Made by a program: the position numbers and the translations under genes
Assembly (NCBI GenBank): GCA_027563935.2
Contig: CM050447.1
Span: 84,491,461 to 84,555,460, forward strand
Direction of reading: 5' to 3'
DNA from: Costus lasius
Taxonomy: Eukaryota; Streptophyta; Magnoliopsida; Zingiberales; Costaceae
Length of the DNA: 64,000 nucleotides
In this document: positions 48,611 to 58,620 of the stretch, piece after piece
How positions within the stretch are numbered: the first letter of the stretch is position 1
Layout of the letters: every line of letters starts with the position of its first letter
The notes under the pieces: model-generated
Seen by the model: only the letters and a program-made list of their open reading frames with translations
The model's database searches: none
Told to the model about the DNA's origin: nothing

Positions 48611-49246
48611 CAGACACGTGATTCTGTACCGTATTTAGGGTTTCTGTCGGGCCATTTTTAGGGTTTTACCTTCATTCTCACTCGTTTTCAAGCCACTCTT
48701 GAATATCCGATCATCTCCGACCATCAGTGATCACCGGTGAACTTTCCCGTTCAACTCTCGTCATCGATTAGGTAACCATTTCACCGATTTAACGAGTTTT
48801 TTTTTTTTCCAGTTTTCACCCCCTTTCACTCGTTTTCGCTCGATTCTCAACCATTTTGAGTGGTTTTTGTTTCTATTCACTCGTTAGAGGATAAGCTTTC
48901 AATTCTTTGCTATTCGAAAAGAATTTGGGCTGATTACATAGGAAATTTGTGCCGAAATAGGTTGAAGCATGGTAAAGTCACTGTTCACTCACGGTTTTGT
49001 TGATTTTTGAGTTTAAGCTTGAGTTATGAGTTGATTTCCGCTTCCTATTTACTTAATTAGTGCTATTAATGATGCTGAAACTATGATTCATGCTTGCCAT
49101 ATTGAGATGAGATTGAGATTACATGCTCTGTTTATGCCCTGTTTTTATGATAATAGAACATGTTGATAGGATGCCATTTGACTTGAATTGAACTGTATTA
49201 TTGTTTTGCTGCCATTAAATTCTGAGTTTGCAGCTTGTTAACAAAT
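48611..49246 (+). promoter_or_regulatory. Putative ORF1 leader with possible intron
   Basis: Non-coding sequence between the array and the ORF1 start. A donor-like TTAG|GTAACC lies near 48770 and an acceptor-like GTTTGCAG|C ends near 49232, just before the ATG. A4 has TTGCAG at the same place before its ATG. Barley Bagy-2 (Athila group) is known to splice its env-like RNA. This is inference; no transcript is visible. Confidence 0.4.
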
Positions 49247-50626
49247 ATGCCAAGGAGGAAGGTAATTTTCCCAAGGGAGAAGGGGAAAGCCCCTACAGAA
49301 CCATCTCAACCTCAGAACCCCCATGGAATCATCTTTAGGAATGACATGCAGGATACCAGGTACAACAAATTGATTGAAAGAAGAATTGTCAACACAAAAA
49401 ATGCTGATCAGAGGACACTTGAAGCCTTAGGGCTTTATGATGATGTGCTCTGGATGTTTGAGAGAATCCAAGCTAGGAAGTTCTTTTAGATGACCCCGCA
49501 CACCTATCTGCCATTGGTTTTAGAGTTCTTGAGCAGCCTAGTCATAGAATTGAAAGAGTTTTCCCATGGCCCTGCGGATGGAAAAATTACTTTCAGATTG
49601 GCAAATGAAGAAAGAGAGTTAACACTGCAGGAGGTTAGAGACATCTTTGGCCTGAGTACAGGAGGGTACACTGAGATACCCCTAGGATTTATGGAGAACA
49701 TTTTTTGGAACCAAATCACTAATGAAAATCACTTCTATGCTGTTTCTGCCAGAGCTAGTAAGATCATGAACCCTTGTATTAAGTATGCTCATAGGGTTCT
49801 GGCACACACAGTATTTGGGAGAGGGGATAGTGACGGCATGGTCCGTTAGCATGAGCTGTATATTCTTTGGGGTATGCTCAGTGGATTTGCAGTGGATGTG
49901 GCCTATTTCATGATCAAGCATATGGATAAGGTGGCTAGAACAACTAGAGGATCAGTGGTGATAGGAGGTATGATCACTCCTATAGCTAGGTATTTCGGGA
50001 TTGAGCCATATAGGATTGAGTTGGCACGAGGGAATGCAAGACTCGACATTGAGTCTTGCATAGCAATGAAGATGATTGTAAGAGGAGGAGACACGTTTTG
50101 TTTGGTCCTTGGACCAAACATCCCTCCTCTACCTTTACCTCGCATTGAGAAGACTACAGTCAGAGACAGAGCCAACTGGAAGCTATCTCCCAGTGCAGCA
50201 GAAGCAACTTTTATTCCACCACTTGATATAGTTCTGCCACCACCCACCTGGGGCGGAAGGAGTGATCCGTATGGAATGGAGTCACCACCTCACGATTCTT
50301 CACAGCCCGCCGGTACTTCTTCACATGGGACGAGGGCTGGTTTTGCTAGCCACCACGATCCAGATTTCCAGGCGATCACAGCACAGATGTATAATCAAGA
50401 ACGCCGCCAGGAGAGGATGGAAGAGACTCTAGGGCACATCCAGAGGGATATGGAGAGGTTATGTAATTATATGGAAGACATGGGTAACTTCCTTTTTGAC
50501 CGTTTTGGTTATGCAGATCATAGAGATTATGGATACCAGGGTGATCAAGGAGGAACACCATATTATGATCCCATGGAGGCTGCTCCGAAAGACTCTGAGG
50601 CTACACGGTCAGATGGTGATGAGTAG
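49247..50626 (+). pseudogene. A2 Athila ORF1-like protein, two TAG stops
   Basis: ATG at 49247 (MPRRKVIFPREKGKAPTE); 459 codons with TAG at 49487-49489 and 49847-49849 and no shifts. Core features: LPLVLEFLSSLVIELKEF, ITFRLANEERELTLQEVR, DIFGLSTGGYTEIPLGF, VLAHTVFGRGDSDG, then a proline-rich linker and a C-terminal helical part (ERMEETLGHIQRDMERL). The pattern fits the Athila ORF-1 family (PF03078-type), from memory of the family. Function is not established. The A4 copy at 55971 is intact. It occupies the env-like position between pol and 3' LTR. Confidence 0.78.
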
Positions 50627-51269
50627 TTACTTTGTGAGTGTTGTTTTCCTTTACTTCTTTACCATACTATGTTTTTCCATATATATCTCATTGATTTTTC
50701 ATATGATGAAGGGAAAGATGACGCTTCATGATCGCCGCCACTGATTTTTGATATGATTACTTGGTTATCAATATGGTTGTATGATGAATATTGATATTCT
50801 GATTTACCTTTCGATTTGGTTGTACTACATGATGATGATATTACTCTTTGTGACATGATGTGATGATGAAAATATTTTGATTAATTGTGATATATGGGCA
50901 TGTTTTGATGATTTTTGATGATGAATGAACTCAAATTCTTGATTAGAGATATAGCCCCATCATGTTAAATTTATTTCTTCAATACATATTTGTCTACTGA
51001 AATATGAAATTAGTTGATGCATGAAATTTTGGGTAGATGTATTGTTTAAGGAATAAAATCTAAAGGTGAATTTTTTTCTTTTGAATAAAATGAGTATATG
51101 AGTATGATTTATGAATTGAGATCAATTGATCAACCTAGTAGATGTTTAGTCTATTCTTGCTATTTGTTAGGAAATAAGAATCCAAGATCCAAAAAATAAT
51201 GGTGAGGACTCCCATACTTGGCACTATGGGAAAGCATAGTGGTACCGAAGGTCATCGGTTAAAGCAATA

Positions 51270-51305
<36 letters not shown>

Positions 51306-51856
51306 CTATGTGGGCACATGCCATGAGAGAAATCATTTCACATAAACTCCGTTGTCCTTAATAAATTCTTTCCAAACTAGAGGATATGAGTTCTATTGCA
51401 TTGATTATGTGATCCGTGCACTATAATCTCGTCACCAGAAAAAAGGTGGTAATCGAGTTAGAGAATGTGAATGATGCAAAAAGGAATAGAAAAAGTGTGT
51501 ATCTATGTGGGTACATGCCAAAAAAAAAAGAGTGGAAAAAGATCTTGGAAACCTAATTCCTGTAAAAAAAAGCATGATAGATTTGAACTGAAAATTGGGC
51601 GAAATCATGGGATTGAAAATTCTATTTATTATACTTGTTGCGAAGTTTTATTTGATTGAACTGTGGATCCAGAGGATTGAGTTCAAAAGATGATATGTTT
51701 ATTTGAAGTTTTATAAATCAATCGATAGAGTTTTTCATTGATGGGTTGTATTTTAGAAATTTATTGAGCATGAAAAGGTTATTCTTTTAATCAAATTTTG
51801 ATTTCAAAATTTTGATTTTTGTTTGAGGACAAGCAAGGTTTGAGCCTTATGTATTT
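50627..51856 (+). other. A2 non-coding 3' region
   Basis: No gene. It contains a TA microsatellite (about 51271-51297), a segment TTGGCACTATGGGAAAGC near 51218 related to A3 and A4 3' regions, and the pre-LTR stretch TTGAGGACAAGCAAGG followed by TTTGAGCCTTATG (51842-51851 decamer). A purine tract touching the LTR is missing. Confidence 0.65.
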
Positions 51857-53929
51857 TGATGACACCAAAATATGTAGTATATTTTGTATCATTTTGGATA
51901 TCTTTTCATGCTGGATTGAAGATCTTTCACTTGTTTTCATGCTAAATTCATCGAATATTGCAAAGTCTACTGCTATTTTGGTTTTTCATGGTTTTCAGGT
52001 AAAAAGGCACTATTTTTAGGCATTTTCAAGCAAAATCAAATACATAGAAGGATTACCATCGTCCAGAGGAGATCACCCAAGAAAGTTCACGCAAAATGGA
52101 GCAAGTATGCAAATTACGGCAGTGTCGTAATCCATTTTACGGTACCGTAATTTCAGACAGTACCGTAAAATCTGAGCCATGCCGTATTTTGAAGAATTTC
52201 TGAACATAAAGTTTTTTAGATTTTATGGCACCGCCGTAAACAATATTACGGTACCGTATTTCATAACATTTCAGAACAGAAACTTCGCTCAATTGTACGG
52301 CACTACCGTAAGAAACTACATGGGCCGTAATTACCAGACGTTCACGAACAGAGAATTAAGCCAATTTTACGGCACTACCGTAAACCAGATTACGGTGCCG
52401 TAATTTCCAACCTTTTTAGGAACAGAATACTCGAGGGATTTTACGGCAGTGCCATGAACTATTACACTGCCGTAATACGTTATTTGATCACGACGCCTAG
52501 GTCAATATCGACACCCGATTCTCGCGGAGAAGATTGCGAACGATCCAGAGCTTTACATTGGATGTCGTAAGAAGCAAAAGTGGAGCTCGGCACGAGAGGA
52601 TTACAGAGAGACCAAAAGCCCCAATTTGCATCGATTGTCGAGGGAGAAATTACGATTCACGCCGCCGCCTAGGGTTTCGCCGCCGCGACCGATCCAAAGC
52701 ACCTTCGGCCGTGATTTTCATACTAAAGCCTCATCTGAAGAAGGAGACCACACACCAGAAGTTTCAGAATGAAAGGAGATCGATTGGAAGAGAAATCGAA
52801 GAAAGAGGAGGCGCCGACACTGTTCATCTCTTTCAGTTGCAAATTACGGCTCTGAAATACTTCACAGCCGTGCTGTATTTTCTAAACCTCTCTTTTCCTT
52901 CAGTTTTCGATCTTCTGAAACCATGACTTATTGTAATTTCTTCACGATGCTAGCTTAAACTATTTTTGGGACATGGGGGAGTAATTCACCCAATTTTTAA
53001 TGACTAGATAACTACTACTTCGCTATTTCGTTGTGTTTAATCTTAACATGATGATTTTGCTCATGTGACAATTGTGCTTAGACTCTCTATAGTTCCATGT
53101 TACTAATTATGTTCTTAGAATTTTTGCTATTGACTGAAAGGTAATTGCTTGAGAATTTGGAACCCTAGAATTGCATGTTAGGAACCCTTCCTTAGGTTAG
53201 ATCCTATTTGATCTGTTCTAGTAGAATAATTGCCATGATTATAATATAAATCTATAGATCAGGTCTATTTGTCAAACGTGGAGATCTTGTGCGAAAGCAA
53301 GGATCGGAACGTTGGAGATCCATGAGTAAAACTAGTGTCGAAACTCGGATGCACGAAAGTGATCCTTGAGTTCCACTAGAGATTATCAACCAAGAATTCG
53401 GATGCACGAAAGTGATCCATGAGTTCATTGTTTGATGATTTACTTATCTTCAGCGTTGGGACGAATCTTGCGCGAAAGCGAGGATTAATCCCTGCTCGGT
53501 TGTTTGCACGAAAGTGAAACAATTCTTTGATTAAGTAAATTACATCTTCACCATGATAAAATTGAACTGACAAAATCCTTATCATGTCTAGTCATAAAAG
53601 TTGAAGTGAACGAAACCCTAGTCCTAGCTTTTCTCTCTAATAATTCCATTTTTAGTTTCCAATTGCTATTTTTCACCAATTCGATTAGCCTAGATAGTAA
53701 GAAATCAATTATTCAGTACTTGATAACGAAGGTCTCTATGGGATCGATATTTTCTTTATTACTTCAAGTATCCGTGCACTTGCGGACACTACAAGTTTAG
53801 GGACAACAAGTTTTTGGAGCCGTATCGGGGGTGACAATTCCCTGTGTGCCAAATAAGTTTTGGCTATGACACTCCTTAAAATTAGTCTACCTACTTGTAT
53901 CTATAAGTGTGTCCTTTCGGATCACATTA
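51857..53929 (+). repeat. A2 3' LTR (2073 bp)
   Basis: Starts TGATGACACCAAAATATGTA and ends GATCACATTA; the 5' LTR ends CACATCA, so the last base pair CA became TA. The palindrome array is at 52113-52496. Iterons near 53288, 53350, 53403, 53468 and 53506. Confidence 0.9.
52113..52496. repeat. Palindrome array in A2 3' LTR, 72-bp period (best preserved)
   Basis: Units starting TTTTAYGGCA/TTGTACGGCA begin at 52221, 52293, 52365 and 52439, spaced 72, 72 and 74. Each has a first palindrome (TACGGCACTACCGTA) and, 8-10 bases later, a second (TTACGGTACCGTA or TTACGGTGCCGTAA). Confidence 0.9.
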
Positions 53930-54794
53930 GATTTCTCCCTCGATAGTTAACGAAATTTGGGCCTTTTGGTGTCTTCGTAATCCTCTTGTGACAAGCTCTC
54001 TGTTCTCTTCTTACAGCATCCAATTTAAAGCTCTGGATCGCCCGCAAAAATCTCTACAAAAATCAGGTGTTGAAATTGACGTGGGAGTCGCGTTCAAAAA
54101 CTGAAATACGGCAATGTAATATCTTACGACACTGCCATAAATTCCCTCGACTATTCTGTTCTGAAAGTACTGGAAAATACGGGACCGTAATATAGTTTAC
54201 GGCCGTGCTGTAAAATCGGCTGAACTCTCTGGTCGGATACGTCGGGAAAATACAGCCAGTGTAATTATTCACGGCAGTGCCGTAATTTTAGGGAAACTTT
54301 CTATTCTGAAGACGCTCCAAAATACGGCCCGTAAAAAGGGTTACGGCAGTACCATAATTTCAGCAATGGTTTCTATTTCGAAAGCGCCCCAAAATACGGC
54401 CGTGGAAAACCTTACGGCGGTGCCATATTTTTCGCACAATCTTTTGTTTGGAAAATCAACAAAATACGGCCATGCTCTCGATAATACGGTAGCTGCGAAA
54501 AATACGTTACCGTATTATAAATACGACACTACCGTATTTTGGTCTTCAGCCTCGATTTGCGTGAAATTTCTTGGATGACTTCTTCTTGATGATGAGAACT
54601 CTTCCGTGTATTTTATTTTGCTTGAAAACACCTTAAATATTGTCTTTTTGCCTGAAAAACATGAAAAACCAAAATTGAAGTAGACTTTGCAATATTTGAT
54701 GGATTCAATCATAAAAACAAGTAAAAGATCCCCAATTTTGCATGAAAAGGTATCTAAAATGATGCAAAATATACTACATATTTTGGTGTCATCA
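53930..54794 (-). repeat. A4 partial 3' LTR
   Basis: The minus strand starts TGATGACACCAAAATATGTA at 54794 and runs to a point matching about position 790 of the A2 LTR. The palindrome array is at 54105-54540 in reverse orientation. The remaining LTR may correspond to 29522-30137, but about 0.65 kb is unaccounted for. Confidence 0.8.
54105..54540. repeat. Palindrome array in A4 partial LTR
   Basis: Units such as TTCACGGCAGTGCCGTAAT, TTACGGCCGTGCTGTAAAAT and TACGACACTACCGTATTTT, in reverse orientation relative to A2. Confidence 0.82.
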
Positions 54795-55970
54795 AACACA
54801 TAAGGCTCAAACTTTGTTTGTCCTCAAGCAAAAATTAAAATTTAATTAAAAGAATAACATTTTCATTCTTAATAAATTTCTAAAATATAACTTGTCAATG
54901 GAAAATTCTATCAATTGATTTACAAAACTTTAAATAAACATATCATTCTAAGAACTCAATCAAATAAAACTTTGCAACTTGTATAATAAATAGAATTTTC
55001 AATCTCACGATTTCACCCAGTATCAATTTAAATCTATCATGCTTTTGTTTACAGGAATTAAGTCTCCAAGATCTTTTTCCACACAAAATTTCTTTCTCTC
55101 TCTTTTTTTTTTCATGGAATTTTTTTTGCATAGATGGTACGTATCCACATAGACACATACTTTTTATTTTTGATTTCAACTCTTTTTTTGGTACCACTGT
55201 CAATTTTACACAGTGCCAAGTAGAGGAGTCTTATTCTTTTTATCACTCATTATTTTTTTTATGCATAGACTTCAACCCATGTCTTAGGTACCACTATCAA
55301 TTTTACATAGTGCCAAGTAGAGGAGTTTCTCACTATTTTTATGGATCTTGGATTCCTTCTTCCCAACAAATAGCAAAAATAGACCAAGCCTCAACTAGGT
55401 TGATCAATTGATCTAAATTCACAAATCATACTAAAATACTCATTTTATTCAAAAGAGAAGTTTCACTTTTAAATTTTATTCTTCAAATAATACATCCACC
55501 CAAAATTTTATGCATCAATCAATGTCATATCTCAATAGACAAATATGTACTGAAGAAATAAATTATACATGATAGAGTTATATTTTTCAATCATGAATTT
55601 GAGATCATCAATCATTCAAGTTATCAATAGTATAAATCAAGAGTGTACTCATCATCATCATCAATCATCACAATATCATATCAACAAAAATATAACATCA
55701 TGTATACCACAACCATGTCGAAAATATCTCATCAGAATATCAAAATATCATACAACCCCATCAAAATACTGAAAATCAATATCATCATCATCATACAACC
55801 ATATCGAATAAGAATAATAGGCATGGTAAACAGAATAGCAGTGGCGGCAGTCATGGAAGCATCATCTTTCCCTTCATCATATGAAACAACGGTAAGATAT
55901 AGAAAATCATAGCATAGCAAAGAGATAAAGGAAGATAATACTCACAAAGCATCTACTCATCATCATCTGA
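54795..55970 (-). other. A4 non-coding 3' region
   Basis: Begins (minus strand) with the pre-LTR TTTGAGCCTTATG context (decamer at 54799-54808) and GAGGACAAACAAAG-like purines. Two copies of a segment containing CACTGTCAATTTTACACAGT / CACTATCAATTTTACATAGT lie near 55195 and 55291. No gene seen. Confidence 0.65.
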
Positions 55971-57332
55971 TCAGGTGGCCTCATAGTCTCTCGCAGTCTC
56001 CTCTGGTTCATAGTATGAGGTTCCTCCCTGATCACCTTGGTATCCATAGTCTCTATGATAAGTATACCCAAAGAGGTCATAGAGGAAGTTGCCCATGTCT
56101 TCCATATGATTGCATAGCCTCTCCATATCTCTGTGGATGTACCCTAGAGTCTCATCCATCCTATCCAGGCAGCGCTCCTGACTGTACATCTGTGTTGTTA
56201 GTGCCTGAAAGCAGGGATCGTGGTGGCTAGCAAATCTGCCCCTAGGTGTGTGCGAGGAGGTACTAGCAGGTTGTGAAGAGTCATGAGGAGGTGACTCCAT
56301 CTCATAAGGATCACTCCTTCCACCCCTGGTGGGTGGTGGTGGAACTGTATCAGGTGATGGAATAAAAGCTCCCTCAGTTTCATTAGGACATAGCTTCCAG
56401 TTGGCCCTTTCTCTCACTATGGTCTTCTCAATGTAGGGTAAGGGTAGAGGAGGGATATTTGTTCTAAGGACCAAACAAAAAGTGTCTCCCTCTCTAACTA
56501 TCATCTTCATCGCTATGCAAGACTCAATGTCGAGCCTTGCATTCCCTCGTGCCGTGTCAGATCCATAGGGCTCTATCCCAAAGTATCTAGCTATAGGAGT
56601 AATCAAACCTCCTATCACCACTAATCCTCTGCTCGCTCTGGCCACCTTGTCCATGTGCTTGATCATAAAATAAGCCACATCAACTGCGAATCCACTGAGC
56701 ATGCCCCAAAGAAAATACAGCTCATGTTGACGGACCATGCCGTCACTGTCTCCTCTCCCAAATACTGTGTGTGCTAGAACCCGACGTGCATATCTGATAC
56801 AGGGGTTCTTGATTTTTGAGGCTCTGGCAAACACAGCATAGAAGTGGCTCTCATGAGTGATCTGGTTCCAGAATATGTTCTCCATAAAACCAAGGGGTAT
56901 CTCAGTGTAACCGCCAGTGCTCAATCCAAAGATGTCTCTCACTTCTTGCAAGGTAAGTTTCCTCTCCTCATTGGCTAATCTGAATGTGATTTCCTCCTCT
57001 GCAGGGCCATGAGAGTACTCCTTCAAATCAATTATCAAGCTGCTCAAAAACTCCAAAACAAGGGGTAAGTATGTGTGTGGAGTCATTTGGAAGAATTCCT
57101 TAGCCTTGATTCTATCAAACATCCAAAGTAAGTCCTCATAAAGCCCTAAGGCTTCCAAGGTTCTTCTATCATCATATTTGGTGTTGATGACCTTCCTTTC
57201 TAAAATTTTGTTGTATCTAGCCTCTTGCATCTCATTCCTGAAGAGAATCCCATGGGGGTTCTGTGGCTGTGATGATTCAGCAGGGGCCTTCCCCGTTCTC
57301 CTTGGTGCAATTGATTTTGTTCTTGGTGCCAT
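55971..57332 (-). CDS. A4 Athila ORF1-like protein, intact
   Basis: The ATG at 57332 (MAPRTKSIAPRRTGKAP) is preferred over an upstream GTG because it aligns with the A2 start and follows TTGCAG. 453 aa, no stops. Order: basic N-terminus; LPLVLEFLSSLIIDLKEY; ITFRLANEERKLTLQEVR; DIFGLSTGGYTEIPLGF; VLAHTVFGRGDSDG; GIEPYGSDTARGNARL; proline-rich linker (DTVPPPPTRGG); helical ERCLDRMDETLGYIHRD; acidic/tyrosine-rich tail. No signal peptide or transmembrane segment is evident, so it does not look like a classical envelope protein. Likely Athila ORF-1 family; function unknown. Being open after its element decayed is unusual. Confidence 0.8.
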   Translation of the reverse strand: MAPRTKSIAPRRTGKAPAESSQPQNPHGILFRNEMQEARYNKILERKVINTKYDDRRTLEALGLYEDLLWMFDRIKAKEFFQMTPHTYLPLVLEFLSSLIIDLKEYSHGPAEEEITFRLANEERKLTLQEVRDIFGLSTGGYTEIPLGFMENIFWNQITHESHFYAVFARASKIKNPCIRYARRVLAHTVFGRGDSDGMVRQHELYFLWGMLSGFAVDVAYFMIKHMDKVARASRGLVVIGGLITPIARYFGIEPYGSDTARGNARLDIESCIAMKMIVREGDTFCLVLRTNIPPLPLPYIEKTIVRERANWKLCPNETEGAFIPSPDTVPPPPTRGGRSDPYEMESPPHDSSQPASTSSHTPRGRFASHHDPCFQALTTQMYSQERCLDRMDETLGYIHRDMERLCNHMEDMGNFLYDLFGYTYHRDYGYQGDQGGTSYYEPEETARDYEAT

Positions 57333-57640
57333 TTCACAAGCTGCAAGCTTATCAGTCAATGCATATAAATATAACAGTGTAAATTTAGTCGATGGCACCC
57401 TATCAACATGTTCTACAAGTGTCTTCAGCTAAAAACAGAGTGAAAAAAAGAGTAAAAATCGTGCATGTAATCCCAATCTCAACACAATATGACAAGCATA
57501 TATCACACTCCCAAAATTATCAGAAACATCAATCCAGGAATTTAGAGACAAAAATTCGTTTAAATTTCATGCTCTAACAAAAAGCGAAATAAGTGTTGAT
57601 GAACAGTAATTCTGAATCGTGCACGTTGCGTTTCAGCTCA
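57333..57640 (-). other. A4 ORF1 leader remnant
   Basis: Homologous to A2 sequence upstream of ORF1 (for example GAACATGTTGATAGG just before both starts and ATGCTTGYCATATTG further upstream). Homology fades near 57640. Confidence 0.6.
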
Positions 57641-57670
57641 GATTAATGACGGAGATCGGTCTAAATTCTT

Positions 57671-57738
57671 ATCAAACAGCGAAGCGTGGTGGGCCCATAA
57701 CCCACAGGTCCCAGGATCGAAACCTGGCTCTGATACCA
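57671..57738 (+). pseudogene. Initiator tRNA-Met copy with encoded CCA, 5' arm damaged
   Basis: Contains the anticodon arm with CAT (GTGGGCCCATAACCCAC), the T-arm with ATCGAAA (the A-type loop typical of eukaryotic initiator tRNA), and the acceptor end CTCTGATA followed by CCA. The 5' third is shortened and altered (ATCAAACAGCGAAGCGTGG). Plant tRNA genes do not encode CCA, so this came from a mature tRNA by reverse transcription, or is an extended primer site of a minus-strand element. It is not a working tRNA gene. Confidence 0.8.
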
Positions 57739-58620
57739 TTAGTTACAGACTGCTTAGTAAGCAAACTATTTATTAACTTGGTGAGCCGATTTGCAACGTG
57801 GCTCAATCTATTAAAATGCTTAAGCCCAAGTTTTCGAACGCCGCCGCGTTCGTCGCACGTCGCCGGAAAGGAAGGAGGCGCCGCCTGCACGCTCGCCTCG
57901 TCGCCTGATCGTCGACGACCTCGCAGCCGCCTGCTGCCGAGGTTCGTCGCCGCCGTCCACCGAAGAACACCGAGCTCGCACCGAAACAGAGGAGCTCGCC
58001 GGAGAAGAAGCACAGGGAGGATACGAAAAGGGAAAAGCTTCTATTCCACGGTTCCAAGCTACAAAAACCCTCTTCACCTCTCGTCTTCTCTCTCTCGTCC
58101 TCACGTCTCTGTTTCTCACGTCGGCGGCGAGTGTCGCCGCCGTTACACGTTCACCCTCCTTCGTTCGCCGATGGTGGATTCCTCTCTCGTCGCCGTTCTC
58201 TGATCTCCGAGTGTCGATCCTCCTCTCGAACTCCTCCAATCCGTTTTATAGAGAAGCCGCCGCTTCTCTTCTTCTCCGCGGCGACCGCGTCGCCTGGTGA
58301 GTTGACGAGGCTTGGTTGCTTCGTTCGCTTCTTCCGCAGCGCCCAGAAGACGTCGCCATGTCGACTTCACTCCAAGTCCGCTTCAGCCGCTGCGTCCGAG
58401 CTCTGCATCGCTGCGTCCGTGAACACAGCATCGCCGCGCGAAATCTACGCTTGCCTTCCGAAGTTCGCTCGCGACCAAAGAACTCCGCTCCGCGTCACCA
58501 TCCGATCCGCGCACGTGATTCTCGCGAAGACGCAGCCTCGCGGACGCGTCTCGCCTGTTAGTCAAAATCCCAATTCGATTTCGGCGTTGACCGGCCGAAA
58601 TCCTGAAACTTTGATTGTGT
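57739..58620. other. GC-rich block of uncertain origin
   Basis: From about 57830 to 58560 the sequence is rich in CG dinucleotides (GCCGCCGCGTTCGTCGCACG and similar), unlike the AT-rich surroundings. Overlapping ORFs on both strands (for example 57619-58203 +, 57820-58239 -, 58131-58631 +) are arginine- and serine-rich without domains, as expected of CG-rich non-coding DNA. It may be the U3/R part of the LTR that ends near 59181, or an LTR of the tRNA-primed minus element. Not resolved. Confidence 0.45.

Larger units (their letters stand above)
32104..53929 (+). mobile_element. A2: Athila-like element with gag, protease and ORF1 but no pol; contains A3 and a Copia fragment
   Basis: 5' LTR 32104-34025 plus 41341-41488 (split by A3); primer site 41495-41512; gag 41773-42722, split by a minus-strand Copia; gag-protease remainder 46568-48105; hairpin; palindrome array; ORF1 49247-50626; 3' LTR 51857-53929. 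The LTRs total about 2070 and 2073 bp, an independent check on the reconstruction. Reverse transcriptase, RNase H and integrase are absent. The flanks TATTT and GATTT are not a convincing duplication, and sequences on the two sides do not join into one host. Confidence 0.85.
53930..57640 (-). mobile_element. A4: minus-strand Athila-like element, truncated at both ends
   Basis: Reads right to left: ORF1 leader, intact ORF1, non-coding 3' region, and the first 865 bp or so of a 3' LTR ending at 54794/53930. The primer binding site, gag and protease are missing on the right, where homology to A2 fades near 57640 before the tRNA-like sequence. On the left the LTR stops against A2's 3' LTR. Confidence 0.8.

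Noticed and set aside
52113..52496. CRISPR-like or centromeric satellite array
   Set aside because: The genome is plant nuclear, units are degenerate with no unique spacers, and the arrays lie within LTRs in low copy number per array.
57671..57738. Functional tRNA-Met gene
   Set aside because: The 5' arm is shortened and mismatched, and CCA is encoded, which plant tRNA genes lack.
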